DNA from: Dorea sp. AF36-15AT
Lineage (GTDB): Bacteria > Bacillota > Clostridia > Lachnospirales > Lachnospiraceae
Assembly: GCF_003477705.1 (NCBI RefSeq)
Contig: NZ_QUDV01000004.1
Span: 1-64,000 of the forward strand
DNA length: 64,000 nt
Direction: 5' to 3'
Shown here: piece by piece, positions 15,127 through 23,663 of the stretch
Layout of the letters: each line of letters starts with the position of its first letter
Numbering within the stretch: position 1 is the first letter of the stretch
Notes under the pieces: model-generated
Databases searched by the model: none
Told to the model about the DNA's origin: nothing
What the model saw: the letters and a program-made list of their open reading frames with translations, nothing else
Translations under genes and position numbers: made by a program

Positions 15127-16530
15127 ATGGAGTATGTGAAGGACCGGGAATTATTTTCCAATCCATACATTATACAGATGGATCGTTTTGCAGAGTCTCT
15201 GAAGCATCTGTCAGAGACGTTCTTGTATTTGGAGGATTATAAAGGGAGTTTCACGAAAGATGAGATTGAGGAGATGTTCCGGCGAGTGTCGGAGCGTGTC
15301 TGTACGAATTGCGAAAAGCGGAACTGGTGTCTGTGTGAGAACCGCATTCAGACCTGCCAGATGGTCTGTGAGATTCTGTGTACGGCAGAAGAGTTTGGCG
15401 CGGAACTGAATGTGGAGATAAAACGGAAACTGCAGAAAAAATGTGATCGTGCGCCAAGGTTTCTAAGAGAGACGCTGGAGGTCTTTGGAGATGCCAAACA
15501 AAAGCTTCTGTGGAATAACCGGATCGTGCAGAATCGGGAAGGCTGTGCCAGGTCGCTGATCTCATTTGCGGATACGATCAGTCAGGCAGCGCGGGAGCTG
15601 GGAGCCGGGATTTATTCGGACGAACGGTTGGAAAAGAAGATTGTCAATCAACTGAAAAAGGTCGGGATACGGGTAATCAGCAGTGTGTTTTATATGACAA
15701 AAGCGGGAAAGTGTGAGGTGCATCTTACGCTGAAAGCGGCAAAAGGACACTGTGTGGCTACGAAAGAAATGGCGAAAATAGTCAGCAATTGCGTGGGCAG
15801 ATCCATGTATCCGGAAGCGAGAGAACAGCCCATTATCTGGGAAGAATACACAACTATTATTCTGCGGGAAGCGGCAAGATATCATACCCTGCAGGGAGTG
15901 GCAAAGATCGGAAAAGGCTGCGAGCAGATCTCAGGGGATACATTTCTGATGACGTATCTGCCCGGCGGCAGGGAGAGCGTGATGTTATCGGATGGAATGG
16001 GATCCGGGGAAGAAGCATTTCGGGAGAGCGCTATGGTGGTAGAAATGGCGGAGGAACTGCTGGTGGCAGGATTCCCGGAGAAAATGGCAATTCAGCTTTT
16101 GAATACTGCACTGGTTATGGGACGGGAGGAAGTGTATTTCTCGACGGTGGACATGTGTGTGTTCAATCTCTATGAGGGAAGCTGCGAATTCTTAAAGGCG
16201 GGGGCATCGACGACATTTATCCGTCATGGTGGAGAGGTGGAGAAGATTACTTCGACTACTCTGCCTGTGGGAGTGATGCAGAATATAGAGATTGACTGCG
16301 TGACCAGAAAATTATCGGACGGAGACTTTGTGGTCATGGTCACAGATGGCGTAATGGATGCGCTGCCGGTGGGAGAACAGGAAGCACAGATTGGCAGATA
16401 TCTGTGCGAACTGAGCAGTCAGAATCCGAAAGAAATGGCGCATCATGTGCTGGAACGAGTACTGGAGAGTACCGGGGAATTGCCGATAGATGATATGACG
16501 GTCATAGTGATCGGAATCTGGGAAATGTAG
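15127..16530 (+). CDS. spoIIE: SpoIIE-like PP2C phosphatase without the membrane domain
   Basis: 467 residues. The C-terminal half is a PP2C-type phosphatase: ISGDTF (Asp271), LSDGMGSGEEA (Asp289), the block AGASTTFIRHG, VTDGVMDALP (Asp407) and DDMTVIV near the end. The first half has the SpoIIE central-region Cys cluster RVCTNCEKRNWCLC (Cys59, 62, 68, 70). SpoIIE dephosphorylates SpoIIAA and switches on sigma F in the forespore. Classical SpoIIE is over 800 residues with about ten N-terminal membrane spans; here none are present, and the region upstream is a terminator, so it is not a missed extension. Synteny (divIC before, tilS-hpt-ftsH after) argues that this is the true orthologue. ATG 15127 has AAAAGGAG. 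Confidence 0.85.
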   Translation: MEYVKDRELFSNPYIIQMDRFAESLKHLSETFLYLEDYKGSFTKDEIEEMFRRVSERVCTNCEKRNWCLCENRIQTCQMVCEILCTAEEFGAELNVEIKRKLQKKCDRAPRFLRETLEVFGDAKQKLLWNNRIVQNREGCARSLISFADTISQAARELGAGIYSDERLEKKIVNQLKKVGIRVISSVFYMTKAGKCEVHLTLKAAKGHCVATKEMAKIVSNCVGRSMYPEAREQPIIWEEYTTIILREAARYHTLQGVAKIGKGCEQISGDTFLMTYLPGGRESVMLSDGMGSGEEAFRESAMVVEMAEELLVAGFPEKMAIQLLNTALVMGREEVYFSTVDMCVFNLYEGSCEFLKAGASTTFIRHGGEVEKITSTTLPVGVMQNIEIDCVTRKLSDGDFVVMVTDGVMDALPVGEQEAQIGRYLCELSSQNPKEMAHHVLERVLESTGELPIDDMTVIVIGIWEM

Positions 16531-16602
16531 CGGAATCAGAGGTTATCCTATATTTTTCCATATAAGCATGATAAAATAATGCTGTTATGGAAAGGGAAAG
16601 CT

Positions 16603-18057
16603 ATGTATGAGAAGATAAAAACGTATATACGCAGATATAGCATGATAGAAAGAGAAGATGTGGTAATTGCAGGCGTATCCGGAGGAGCTGACTCGGTATG
16701 CCTTCTTCTGCTTCTGGAAAAGCTGAAAAAAGAATGGGACTTTGGACTGGCAGTGGTGCATGTGAATCACTGTCTGCGGGGTAAGGATGCGGATGCAGAT
16801 GAAATGTTTGTACGGAATCTCTGTGAAAAAATGGATATTCCGCTCCTGTGTGTGCGGGAAGATGTAAAAGCCTATGCAGAACAGTATAAACTGTCGGAGG
16901 AAGAAGCCGGACGTGAGGTGCGCCGGGCAGCGTATCGTCAGGCAATGGATGCTTATAACGGCACGAAGATTGCACTTGCTCATCATATGGATGATAATGC
17001 TGAAACGATGCTCTTGAACCTGGCACGAGGCACCGGTATGAAAGGAATGGCAGGAATCCGACCGGTCAATGGCAACTATATCCGACCGCTTCTTGCTGTG
17101 CGCAGAAGTGAGATTGAGGAATATCTCCGGAAACAGCATATAGAATATCAGACAGACAGTACGAATCTGGAGGATGCATATACCCGCAACCGTATCAGGA
17201 ATCATGTGATTCCATATCTGGAGAGTCATGTGAACCGGAAAACGGTCGAGCATATGCAGGAATATGCAGAGCAGATGGAACAGGCAGCAGGCTATCTGGA
17301 CCGACAGACGGATAAGCTGTGGAATGCATGTGTGAAAGATTCGGATATAGGATATCAGATCGCACTGAAACCATTTCAGGAAGAGGACAAGGCACTGCAT
17401 CCCTATCTGATTCGTCGGGTGATCGCAGCAGCGGCAGGAAGAGAGAAGGATATTGAGTCGGTTCATGTGAGAAATGTGGCAGAACTCTGCGACAGACAGA
17501 GTGGAAGGCGTGTGATGCTCCCATATGGACTGGAAGCCGTGCGAGAATATGATACGATATGGATCCGAAAAAAGAAGTCAGAAATGGAACGATGGGGAAA
17601 TGGAAAAAATGGAGTAAAAGAATGCGAGGGAAAGTTGTCAGAAGTGCTGCTCTGTAGATCTGGCAAGGAGGCATTTGACCGTCAGACGGAGGAAGGAGTG
17701 CACTTGCGGGTATTTACCTGCGAAAAAATCCCGGATGCATTTGAGGAACGACTCTACACGAAATGGTTTGATTATGATATAATACAGAGTAACGTTGTCT
17801 TACGGGGACGCAGATCGGGAGATTATCTGCAGATTGATGCGCAGGGACATACGCAGAAGCTGAAGAATTATCTGATCAATGCAAAGATTCCAAAGGGGCA
17901 GCGAGACCAGATACCGCTGATCGCAGTGGGACAGGAGATTCTGTGGATCATAGGATACAGACAGAATCAGAAATACCAGGTGACAGAACATACAAAGAGG
18001 ATCCTGGAGATTCAAGTAGAAGATTACGGAGGAAAAGAAGATGGCAGAGCATATTAA
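16603..18057 (+). CDS. tilS: tRNA(Ile)-lysidine synthetase TilS
   Basis: 484 residues. The N-type ATP pyrophosphatase loop is AGVSGGADSVCL (Ser-Gly-Gly-x-Asp-Ser at 26-31), followed by VVHVNHCLRG and ALAHHMDDNAETMLLNLARGTG, all TilS hallmarks. The C-terminal TilS domain includes LKNYLINAKIPKGQRDQIPLI. It converts C34 of tRNA-Ile(CAU) to lysidine. ATG 16603 follows AAAGGGAAAG; an ATG at 16579 lacks a site. It overlaps hpt by 17 bases, the usual tilS-hpt coupling. Confidence 0.94.
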   Translation: MYEKIKTYIRRYSMIEREDVVIAGVSGGADSVCLLLLLEKLKKEWDFGLAVVHVNHCLRGKDADADEMFVRNLCEKMDIPLLCVREDVKAYAEQYKLSEEEAGREVRRAAYRQAMDAYNGTKIALAHHMDDNAETMLLNLARGTGMKGMAGIRPVNGNYIRPLLAVRRSEIEEYLRKQHIEYQTDSTNLEDAYTRNRIRNHVIPYLESHVNRKTVEHMQEYAEQMEQAAGYLDRQTDKLWNACVKDSDIGYQIALKPFQEEDKALHPYLIRRVIAAAAGREKDIESVHVRNVAELCDRQSGRRVMLPYGLEAVREYDTIWIRKKKSEMERWGNGKNGVKECEGKLSEVLLCRSGKEAFDRQTEEGVHLRVFTCEKIPDAFEERLYTKWFDYDIIQSNVVLRGRRSGDYLQIDAQGHTQKLKNYLINAKIPKGQRDQIPLIAVGQEILWIIGYRQNQKYQVTEHTKRILEIQVEDYGGKEDGRAY

Positions 18058-18568
18058 AGTATTAGTATCTGAAGAAGAAGTAGATAAAAGAATCAGAGAA
18101 CTCGGCGAGCAGATCAGTAAAGATTATGCAGGGAAAGAAGTGCATCTGATATGTGTGCTGAAGGGCGGAGTATTTTTTATGTGTGAACTGGCAAAGAGAA
18201 TTACCGTTCCAGTCAGCATGGACTTTATGAGCGTATCAAGCTATGGTGATGATACAAAGTCGAGCGGTGTGGTACGAATTGCAAAGGATCTGGATGAACC
18301 GCTGGAAGGCAAAGATGTACTGATCGTAGAGGATATCATTGATTCAGGAAGAACATTGTCTTACCTGATGAAAGTATTACAGGAGAGAAAGCCGGCGAGC
18401 ATGCGTCTGTGCACACTGTTGGATAAGCCGGACAGACGTGTCAAGATGGTGGATGTAGATTACACAGGATTTAACATTCCGGACGAATTTGTAGTAGGAT
18501 ATGGTCTGGATTATGCACAGAAATATAGAAATCTTCCGTTTATTGGTGTTGTGGAAGGTGTAGAGTAG
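18041..18568 (+). CDS. hpt: Hypoxanthine phosphoribosyltransferase
   Basis: 175 residues. The PRPP-binding motif is VLIVEDIIDSGRTLSYL and the flexible loop region is SSYGDDTKSSGVV; the C-terminal purine contact is in NIPDEFVVGYGLDY. It salvages hypoxanthine and guanine. It begins inside the end of tilS with the site GGAGGAAAAGAAG, and ftsH follows after 15 bases. The same three-gene order occurs in Bacillus. Confidence 0.95.
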   Translation: MAEHIKVLVSEEEVDKRIRELGEQISKDYAGKEVHLICVLKGGVFFMCELAKRITVPVSMDFMSVSSYGDDTKSSGVVRIAKDLDEPLEGKDVLIVEDIIDSGRTLSYLMKVLQERKPASMRLCTLLDKPDRRVKMVDVDYTGFNIPDEFVVGYGLDYAQKYRNLPFIGVVEGVE

Positions 18569-18583
18569 GAGGAATATACAGAT

Positions 18584-20425
18584 TTGGAGAATAATAAAAG
18601 ACGTGGAGCGGGTGGCATCACATTTCTGATGTTGATTGTGATCCTCTTTGGTGCGCTCTGGTTTACCAATCAGATAGAACAGAAGGAGCGGGAACTGAGT
18701 TACAGCGAATTCCGTTCTCTGGTGGAAGAGGGCAATGCAGTGGATGTGACGGTCGTGCAGAACCGGGATGTTCCGACCGGACATGTAGAATTGAACAAAA
18801 AAGGTGATGATTCCGGTAATGAATGGCAGTTAAATGTAGCAGATGTCAAAGAAATCTGTAATTATCTGGATGAACAGAATGTGGAATATCAGTTGGAGGA
18901 TGTGCCGGAAGAGAACTGGATGGTGACATCTCTGCTTCCATCGGTCATTATGATTGGTGGTATTCTGTTGTTGTTCTACATGATGAACCGTCAGAATGGA
19001 GCCAATAATAAAGCAATGAATTTCGGCAGAAGCAGAGCAAAGCTTCATACAGGCGGAAAAAGTGTGACATTTGAAAATGTTGCAGGACTTCAGGAAGAAA
19101 AAGAAGAATTGGAAGAGATCGTAGATTTCTTAAAGAATCCGAAGAAATATATCCAGGTGGGAGCACGTATCCCAAAGGGTGTCCTGTTAGTAGGACCTCC
19201 GGGAACAGGTAAGACGCTTCTTGCCAAAGCAGTCGCAGGTGAGGCGGGGGTACCGTTCTTCAGCATTTCCGGATCTGATTTTGTGGAAATGTTTGTCGGT
19301 GTCGGTGCTTCACGAGTGAGAGATCTGTTTGAAGAAGCCAAGAAGAATGCACCTTGTATTATTTTCATCGATGAGATTGATGCGGTGGCAAGACGACGTG
19401 GTACCGGTATGGGCGGCGGACATGATGAGCGTGAACAGACACTGAATCAGTTGCTGGTGGAGATGGACGGATTCGGTGTGAACGAAGGTATTATCGTAAT
19501 GTCTGCGACTAACCGTGTGGATATTCTGGATCCTGCAATTCTGCGTCCGGGAAGATTTGACCGTAAAGTGGGCGTTGGACGTCCGGATGTAAAGGGAAGA
19601 GAAGAGATCCTGAAGGTGCATGCCAAGGGCAAGCCGCTTGGTGATGATGTGGATCTGACGCAGATCGCACAGACGACAGCAGGATTTACCGGAGCGGACC
19701 TGGAGAATTTGATGAATGAAGCTGCGATTACAGCAGCAAAAGAGAATCGCATGTATATCCGTCAGGCAGATATCCGCCAGGCATTTGTCAAAGTGGGTAT
19801 TGGAGCGGAGAAGAAGAGTAAAGTAATCTCTGAGAAAGAAAAGAAGATTACTGCATATCATGAAGCAGGGCATGCGATCCTGTTCCACGTGCTGCCGGAT
19901 GTGGGACCGGTGTACAGCGTATCCATTATTCCTACGGGAATGGGTGCGGCTGGCTATACGATGCCGCTGCCGGATCAGGATAATATGTTTGAGACACGGG
20001 GCAGTATGCTTCAGGATATTACAGTTGCACTTGGAGGACGTATCGCAGAAGAAGAAATCTTTGGAGACATTACAACTGGCGCATCACAGGATATTAAACA
20101 GGCGACCGCAACAGCCAAATCTATGGTGACGAAGTTTGGTATGTCTGAGAAGCTTGACCTGATCAATTACGATAATGACGGTGATGAAGTATTTATCGGA
20201 CGTGATCTGGCACATACTGGCAGAGGTTACGGTGAAGAAGTGGCTGGTGAGATTGACAGAGAGATCCGAAGTATTATCGATACCTGTTATCAGCGTGGAC
20301 AGTACATTATCCGTAAGTATCATGATGAACTGGATGCATGTGCGAAGCTTCTTATAGAAAAAGAGAAGATTACAAGAGAAGAATTTGAAGCCCTGTTTGA
20401 AGGTGTGGAGATATCAGAAGATTAG
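18584..20425 (+). CDS. ftsH: ATP-dependent zinc metalloprotease FtsH
   Basis: 613 residues. Two membrane segments (about 12-28 and 115-133) flank an external loop. The AAA+ module has Walker A GPPGTGKT (204-211), Walker [10 protein letters not shown] and the second region of homology [20 protein letters not shown]; the protease site is HEAGH (426-430). It degrades membrane and regulatory proteins, including during sporulation. The start is TTG at 18584 with AGGAGG 15 bases upstream region; the first residues MENNKRRG fit. It overlaps no neighbour and the GH13 gene starts about 20 bases after it. Confidence 0.96.
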   Translation: MENNKRRGAGGITFLMLIVILFGALWFTNQIEQKERELSYSEFRSLVEEGNAVDVTVVQNRDVPTGHVELNKKGDDSGNEWQLNVADVKEICNYLDEQNVEYQLEDVPEENWMVTSLLPSVIMIGGILLLFYMMNRQNGANNKAMNFGRSRAKLHTGGKSVTFENVAGLQEEKEELEEIVDFLKNPKKYIQVGARIPKGVLLVGPPGTGKTLLAKAVAGEAGVPFFSISGSDFVEMFVGVGASRVRDLFEEAKKNAPCIIFIDEIDAVARRRGTGMGGGHDEREQTLNQLLVEMDGFGVNEGIIVMSATNRVDILDPAILRPGRFDRKVGVGRPDVKGREEILKVHAKGKPLGDDVDLTQIAQTTAGFTGADLENLMNEAAITAAKENRMYIRQADIRQAFVKVGIGAEKKSKVISEKEKKITAYHEAGHAILFHVLPDVGPVYSVSIIPTGMGAAGYTMPLPDQDNMFETRGSMLQDITVALGGRIAEEEIFGDITTGASQDIKQATATAKSMVTKFGMSEKLDLINYDNDGDEVFIGRDLAHTGRGYGEEVAGEIDREIRSIIDTCYQRGQYIIRKYHDELDACAKLLIEKEKITREEFEALFEGVEISED

Positions 20426-20446
20426 AATTGTGTGGCGAGAGATGTT

Positions 20447-22489
20447 ATGAACAGAGATGCATTATTTTGTGACGGAACAGGAAGCTACGTTATTCCCCCG
20501 GAGCCGAATGAGGAAGAGACGATAGATCTGCTCTTCCGTACTGCGGCATCGGATGTGGACTGTGTGGAACTGTATACGGACGGCAACTATTATGAAATGA
20601 AGAAGACAGATACGGGGTCTGTATTCGACTATTACCGGATCAGCTGGAAGCTCGGAACGGATATGATGAAGTATTCTTTTCGGGTGACTTCCGGAGATGA
20701 AGTGGTATATTTTAATCGTTTTGGCGTAACTGATAAGTGGATTGAGATGTATGACTTTCGGATTACTCCGGGATTTACAACGCCGAACTGGGCGAAAGGT
20801 GCCGTTATGTATCAGATCTTTACAGACCGATTCTGTAACGGTGATCCGTCCAATGATGTGCTGGAACGGGAATATTCCTATATTCACGAGCCAGTAAGAA
20901 AGGTCGATGACTGGAATCATTATCCGGAAGCTATGGATGTACGTAATTTTTATGGAGGTGATCTGCAGGGAGTCTGGGATAAGCTGGACTATCTGCAGGA
21001 TCTGGGAGTAGAAGTTATTTATTTTAATCCGCTTTTTGTCTCTCCGTCTAATCACAAATATGATATACAGGATTATGATTATATTGATCCGCATTTTGGA
21101 GTGATCAGGGAGGACGCAGGTGATGTGCTGGCGGAAGGTGATCTGGATAACAGACACGCAACCCGCTACCAGAGCCGTGTAACTAACTGGGAAAATCTGG
21201 AAGCAAGCAATGAATTCTTTGCGCAGTTAGTGGCAGAGATTCATCGCAGAGGTATGAAGGTGATTCTGGACGGCGTGTTTAATCATTGTGGTTCTTTTAA
21301 TAAATGGATGGACAGAGAACAAATTTACGAAGGGAAGGACGGTTATCAGCCGGGTGCTTATGTGTCTGCGGACAGTCCATATCATACATTCTTTGATTTC
21401 CGGGGTGCAGGTCCGGAACAGTGGCCGTATAATGGTAATTATGACGGATGGTGGGGACATGATACACTGCCGAAATTAGACTATGAACATTCTGAAGCTT
21501 TGGAAAAGTATATTCTGCATATTGCCAGAAAATGGGTATCTGAGCCATATAGTGTAGATGGCTGGAGACTGGATGTGGCATCAGACCTGGGACACAGCAA
21601 CGAATATAACCATGAATTCTGGAAGAAGTTTCGTAAGACAGTAAAGGAAGCGAATCCTGATGCGCTGATTCTTGCGGAACATTATGGCGATCCGGCAGAA
21701 TGGCTGGATGGTGAAGAGTGGGATTCGGTTATGAATTACGATGCATTTATGGAGCCGGTGACCTGGTTTCTGACCGGGATGGAGAAGCACAGTGATGAAG
21801 AACGTGCTGACCTTAGAGGCAATGGATATGCCTTCAGTCATTCAGTAGCGCACAACATGGCAAGTTATCTGAACTCGTCCATGCAGGTGGCTATGAATGA
21901 ATTGTCTAATCACGATCATTCCAGATTCCTTACCAGAACCAATCATGTGGTGGGACGAATCGGAGTTTTCCGGCCGGAAGATGCTGAGCAGAATGTGAAC
22001 CCGGCGGTTATGCGGGAAGCAGTTGCGATCCAGATGACCTGGGTGGGTGCGCCGACCGTATATTATGGCGATGAAGCCGGTGTGTGTGGATTTACTGATC
22101 CGGATAGCAGAAGGACCTATCCGTGGGGACATGAAGATCAGGAGATGATCGCGTTTCACAGAGACATGATCGCAATCCACCGTAAGTATCCGACACTTCG
22201 CATTGGATCAATCAAATTGCTGCTGGCTGGAGATAATGTGTTGGCGTATGCCAGATTTGATGACCAGGCGCAGATCGTTACAGTGGTGAATAACAGTGAT
22301 GAACTGCAGCAGGTGTGTATCCCGGTGTGGCAGGCAGAATTGCCGCAGAAAGGCAGTATGCGGAGATTGATCTACAGCTATGAAAATGGGTATACGACAG
22401 AACACGAAGAATATCTGATCCAGGATGGAGAAGTTGTTGTGAATCTGGGAGCGTACTCGGTGTTAGTGCTTAAGAATATGGAATACTGA
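20447..22489 (+). CDS. GH13 alpha-amylase family enzyme (neopullulanase/maltogenic amylase type)
   Basis: About 680 residues, no signal peptide, so probably intracellular. An N-terminal CBM34-like domain begins MNRDALFCDGTGSYVIPP, matching the start of maltogenic amylases and supporting ATG 20447 over GTG 20432. The catalytic barrel shows VIYFNPLFVSPSNHKYD, VILDGVFNHCG, DGWRLDVAS (nucleophile Asp), LILAEHYGD (acid/base Glu) and ELSNHDHSRF. These are the four GH13 regions of the cyclomaltodextrinase/neopullulanase group, which cut alpha-1,4 and some alpha-1,6 bonds in maltodextrins. It closely follows ftsH, which is an unusual neighbour; the terminator at 22492 ends the transcript. Confidence 0.88.
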   Translation: MNRDALFCDGTGSYVIPPEPNEEETIDLLFRTAASDVDCVELYTDGNYYEMKKTDTGSVFDYYRISWKLGTDMMKYSFRVTSGDEVVYFNRFGVTDKWIEMYDFRITPGFTTPNWAKGAVMYQIFTDRFCNGDPSNDVLEREYSYIHEPVRKVDDWNHYPEAMDVRNFYGGDLQGVWDKLDYLQDLGVEVIYFNPLFVSPSNHKYDIQDYDYIDPHFGVIREDAGDVLAEGDLDNRHATRYQSRVTNWENLEASNEFFAQLVAEIHRRGMKVILDGVFNHCGSFNKWMDREQIYEGKDGYQPGAYVSADSPYHTFFDFRGAGPEQWPYNGNYDGWWGHDTLPKLDYEHSEALEKYILHIARKWVSEPYSVDGWRLDVASDLGHSNEYNHEFWKKFRKTVKEANPDALILAEHYGDPAEWLDGEEWDSVMNYDAFMEPVTWFLTGMEKHSDEERADLRGNGYAFSHSVAHNMASYLNSSMQVAMNELSNHDHSRFLTRTNHVVGRIGVFRPEDAEQNVNPAVMREAVAIQMTWVGAPTVYYGDEAGVCGFTDPDSRRTYPWGHEDQEMIAFHRDMIAIHRKYPTLRIGSIKLLLAGDNVLAYARFDDQAQIVTVVNNSDELQQVCIPVWQAELPQKGSMRRLIYSYENGYTTEHEEYLIQDGEVVVNLGAYSVLVLKNMEY

Positions 22490-22491
22490 TA

Positions 22492-22518
22492 AAAAGGCAG
22501 CCCATTGGGCTGCCTTTT
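22492..22518. terminator. Bidirectional terminator between the GH13 gene and map
   Basis: AAAAGGCAGCCC (22492-22503) pairs with GGGCTGCCTTTT (22507-22518). The A-run and T-run on the two sides let it work for both convergent genes. Confidence 0.93.
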
Positions 22519-22527
22519 AAATGTCAT

Positions 22528-23337
22528 TTATTTGGTCAGTACTTCTACACCTTTTTCGGTTACCAGTACCATGTATTCAATCTGTGCGGATAAACCGTCA
22601 TCCAAGGTATATACAGTCCAGCCATTGTCTTCATCTACGAAGAACTCTGGTGTACCTTCGTTGATCATCGGCTCGATGGTGAACATCATGCCCGGTACCA
22701 GTACCATCTCAGTGCCTTTCTTGGTAACGTAGCTGACGAAAGGTTCTTCGTGGAATTCCAGTCCGATACCATGTCCGCCGATCTCTTCTACTACAGAATA
22801 GCCATTCGCCTGTGCATGGGAATTGATTGCATGAGCAATATCTCCCAGGTGACCCCAAGGCTTAGCTGCTTTTAATCCCAATTCTACGCATTCTTTTGTG
22901 ACACGCATAATCTTCTCACTGCGTTCGTCAAGATTGCCGATAGCGAACATGCGTGATGCATCAGAATAATAGCCATTTAATATAGTGGAAACATCTACAT
23001 TGATGATATCGCCATCCTGAAGAATCTCATCTTCGCTTGGAATACCATGGCAGATTACGTTGTTAATAGAAGTGCATACGCTCTTCGGAAATCCTTCATA
23101 GTTCAGTGGAGCCGGAATGCCACCGTGCTCGGTTGTAAAGTCATATACTAATTTATCAATCTCGGCAGTTGACATGCCTGCTTTGATGTGTGCTGCTACG
23201 TGATCAAGAACAGCAGTGTTCAGATCTGCACTCTTTCTGATCTCAGCGATCTGTTCCGGTGTCTTGAGTAAACTTCTGTCCGGTACGATCTGTCCTTTGG
23301 ATGCAAGATTCCAAAGCTTAATATCTAATCTATCCAT
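22528..23337 (-). CDS. map: Methionine aminopeptidase type I
   Basis: 269 residues, type I. Metal ligands are visible: INVDVSTILNGYYSDASRMF (two Asp), GHGIGLEFHEEPFV (His), and Glu residues in FTIEPMI and EYMVLVTEKG. It removes the initiator Met from nascent proteins. Three in-frame ATGs lie close together; 23337 lies 12 bases after AAAGGAG on the reverse strand, while the ATG at 23349 directly abuts it, so the start is uncertain by 12 bases. It is away from the usual secY-adk-map ribosomal cluster, so it may be a second copy. Confidence 0.93.
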   Translation of the reverse strand: MDRLDIKLWNLASKGQIVPDRSLLKTPEQIAEIRKSADLNTAVLDHVAAHIKAGMSTAEIDKLVYDFTTEHGGIPAPLNYEGFPKSVCTSINNVICHGIPSEDEILQDGDIINVDVSTILNGYYSDASRMFAIGNLDERSEKIMRVTKECVELGLKAAKPWGHLGDIAHAINSHAQANGYSVVEEIGGHGIGLEFHEEPFVSYVTKKGTEMVLVPGMMFTIEPMINEGTPEFFVDEDNGWTVYTLDDGLSAQIEYMVLVTEKGVEVLTK

Positions 23338-23402
23338 GGATATATCCATCTCCTTTACCATTCTCGCTATCGTTTATTGTAGCACAATTCCGGGGGGTAT
23401 GC

Positions 23403-23408
23403 TATAAT
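23403..23408 (+). promoter_or_regulatory. -10-like TATAAT upstream of the dnaX leader region
   Basis: TATAAT in a TGCTATAAT context (extended -10-like) at 23403-23408. It could drive transcription through the structured region at 23469-23626 into dnaX. Confidence 0.5.
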
Positions 23409-23468
23409 AGATTTGCTTTTGGCAGACATTGATAAAATGTTATAAATTAAGGAGTAACTGATTCAGCT

Positions 23469-23626
23469 CCCCTTTGAAATATGAAAAGCTGGTGCGTCGT
23501 GCTTGCAGGTAAGAAGCCGCTTTTCATATTTCAGGGGAACTCGAATAGAGTTCCCAAACACACATGAGCAAAATTAGCTGCGAAGCAGCGAGAAAGCACG
23601 AAATTGTGCGGTTTTGCGAATGTGTG
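23469..23626. repeat. Structured intergenic element upstream of dnaX
   Basis: Part 1: GAAATATGAAAAGC (23476-23489) pairs with GCTTTTCATATTTC (23519-23532), extended by CCCC/GGGG (23469-23472/23534-23537). Part 2: GGGAACTC/GAGTTCCC (23535-23542/23548-23555), which competes with part 1 for the G-run. Part 3: CACACAT/ATGTGTG (23559-23565/23620-23626) and CAAAA/TTTTG (23569-23573/23612-23616) enclose two hairpins, GCTGC-GAA-GCAGC (23577-23589) and GCAC/GTGC (23596-23599/23606-23609), a three-way junction. It may be a leader RNA or a mobile palindromic repeat. It lacks the SRP RNA consensus although ffs often lies here. Confidence 0.55.
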
Positions 23627-23663
23627 CAGGGGAGCAGAACGGTTACAACAGGGAGTTAGATAC

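Noticed and set aside
16585..17466. 293-codon reverse-strand open frame within tilS
   Set aside because: The translation is Cys/His/Phe-rich without pattern and lies wholly inside tilS.
23460..23640. SRP RNA (ffs) upstream of dnaX
   Set aside because: The place is right, but the conserved GGAAGGNAGCAGCC-type apical loop is missing and the long stem has a 29-base loop instead of a tetraloop.
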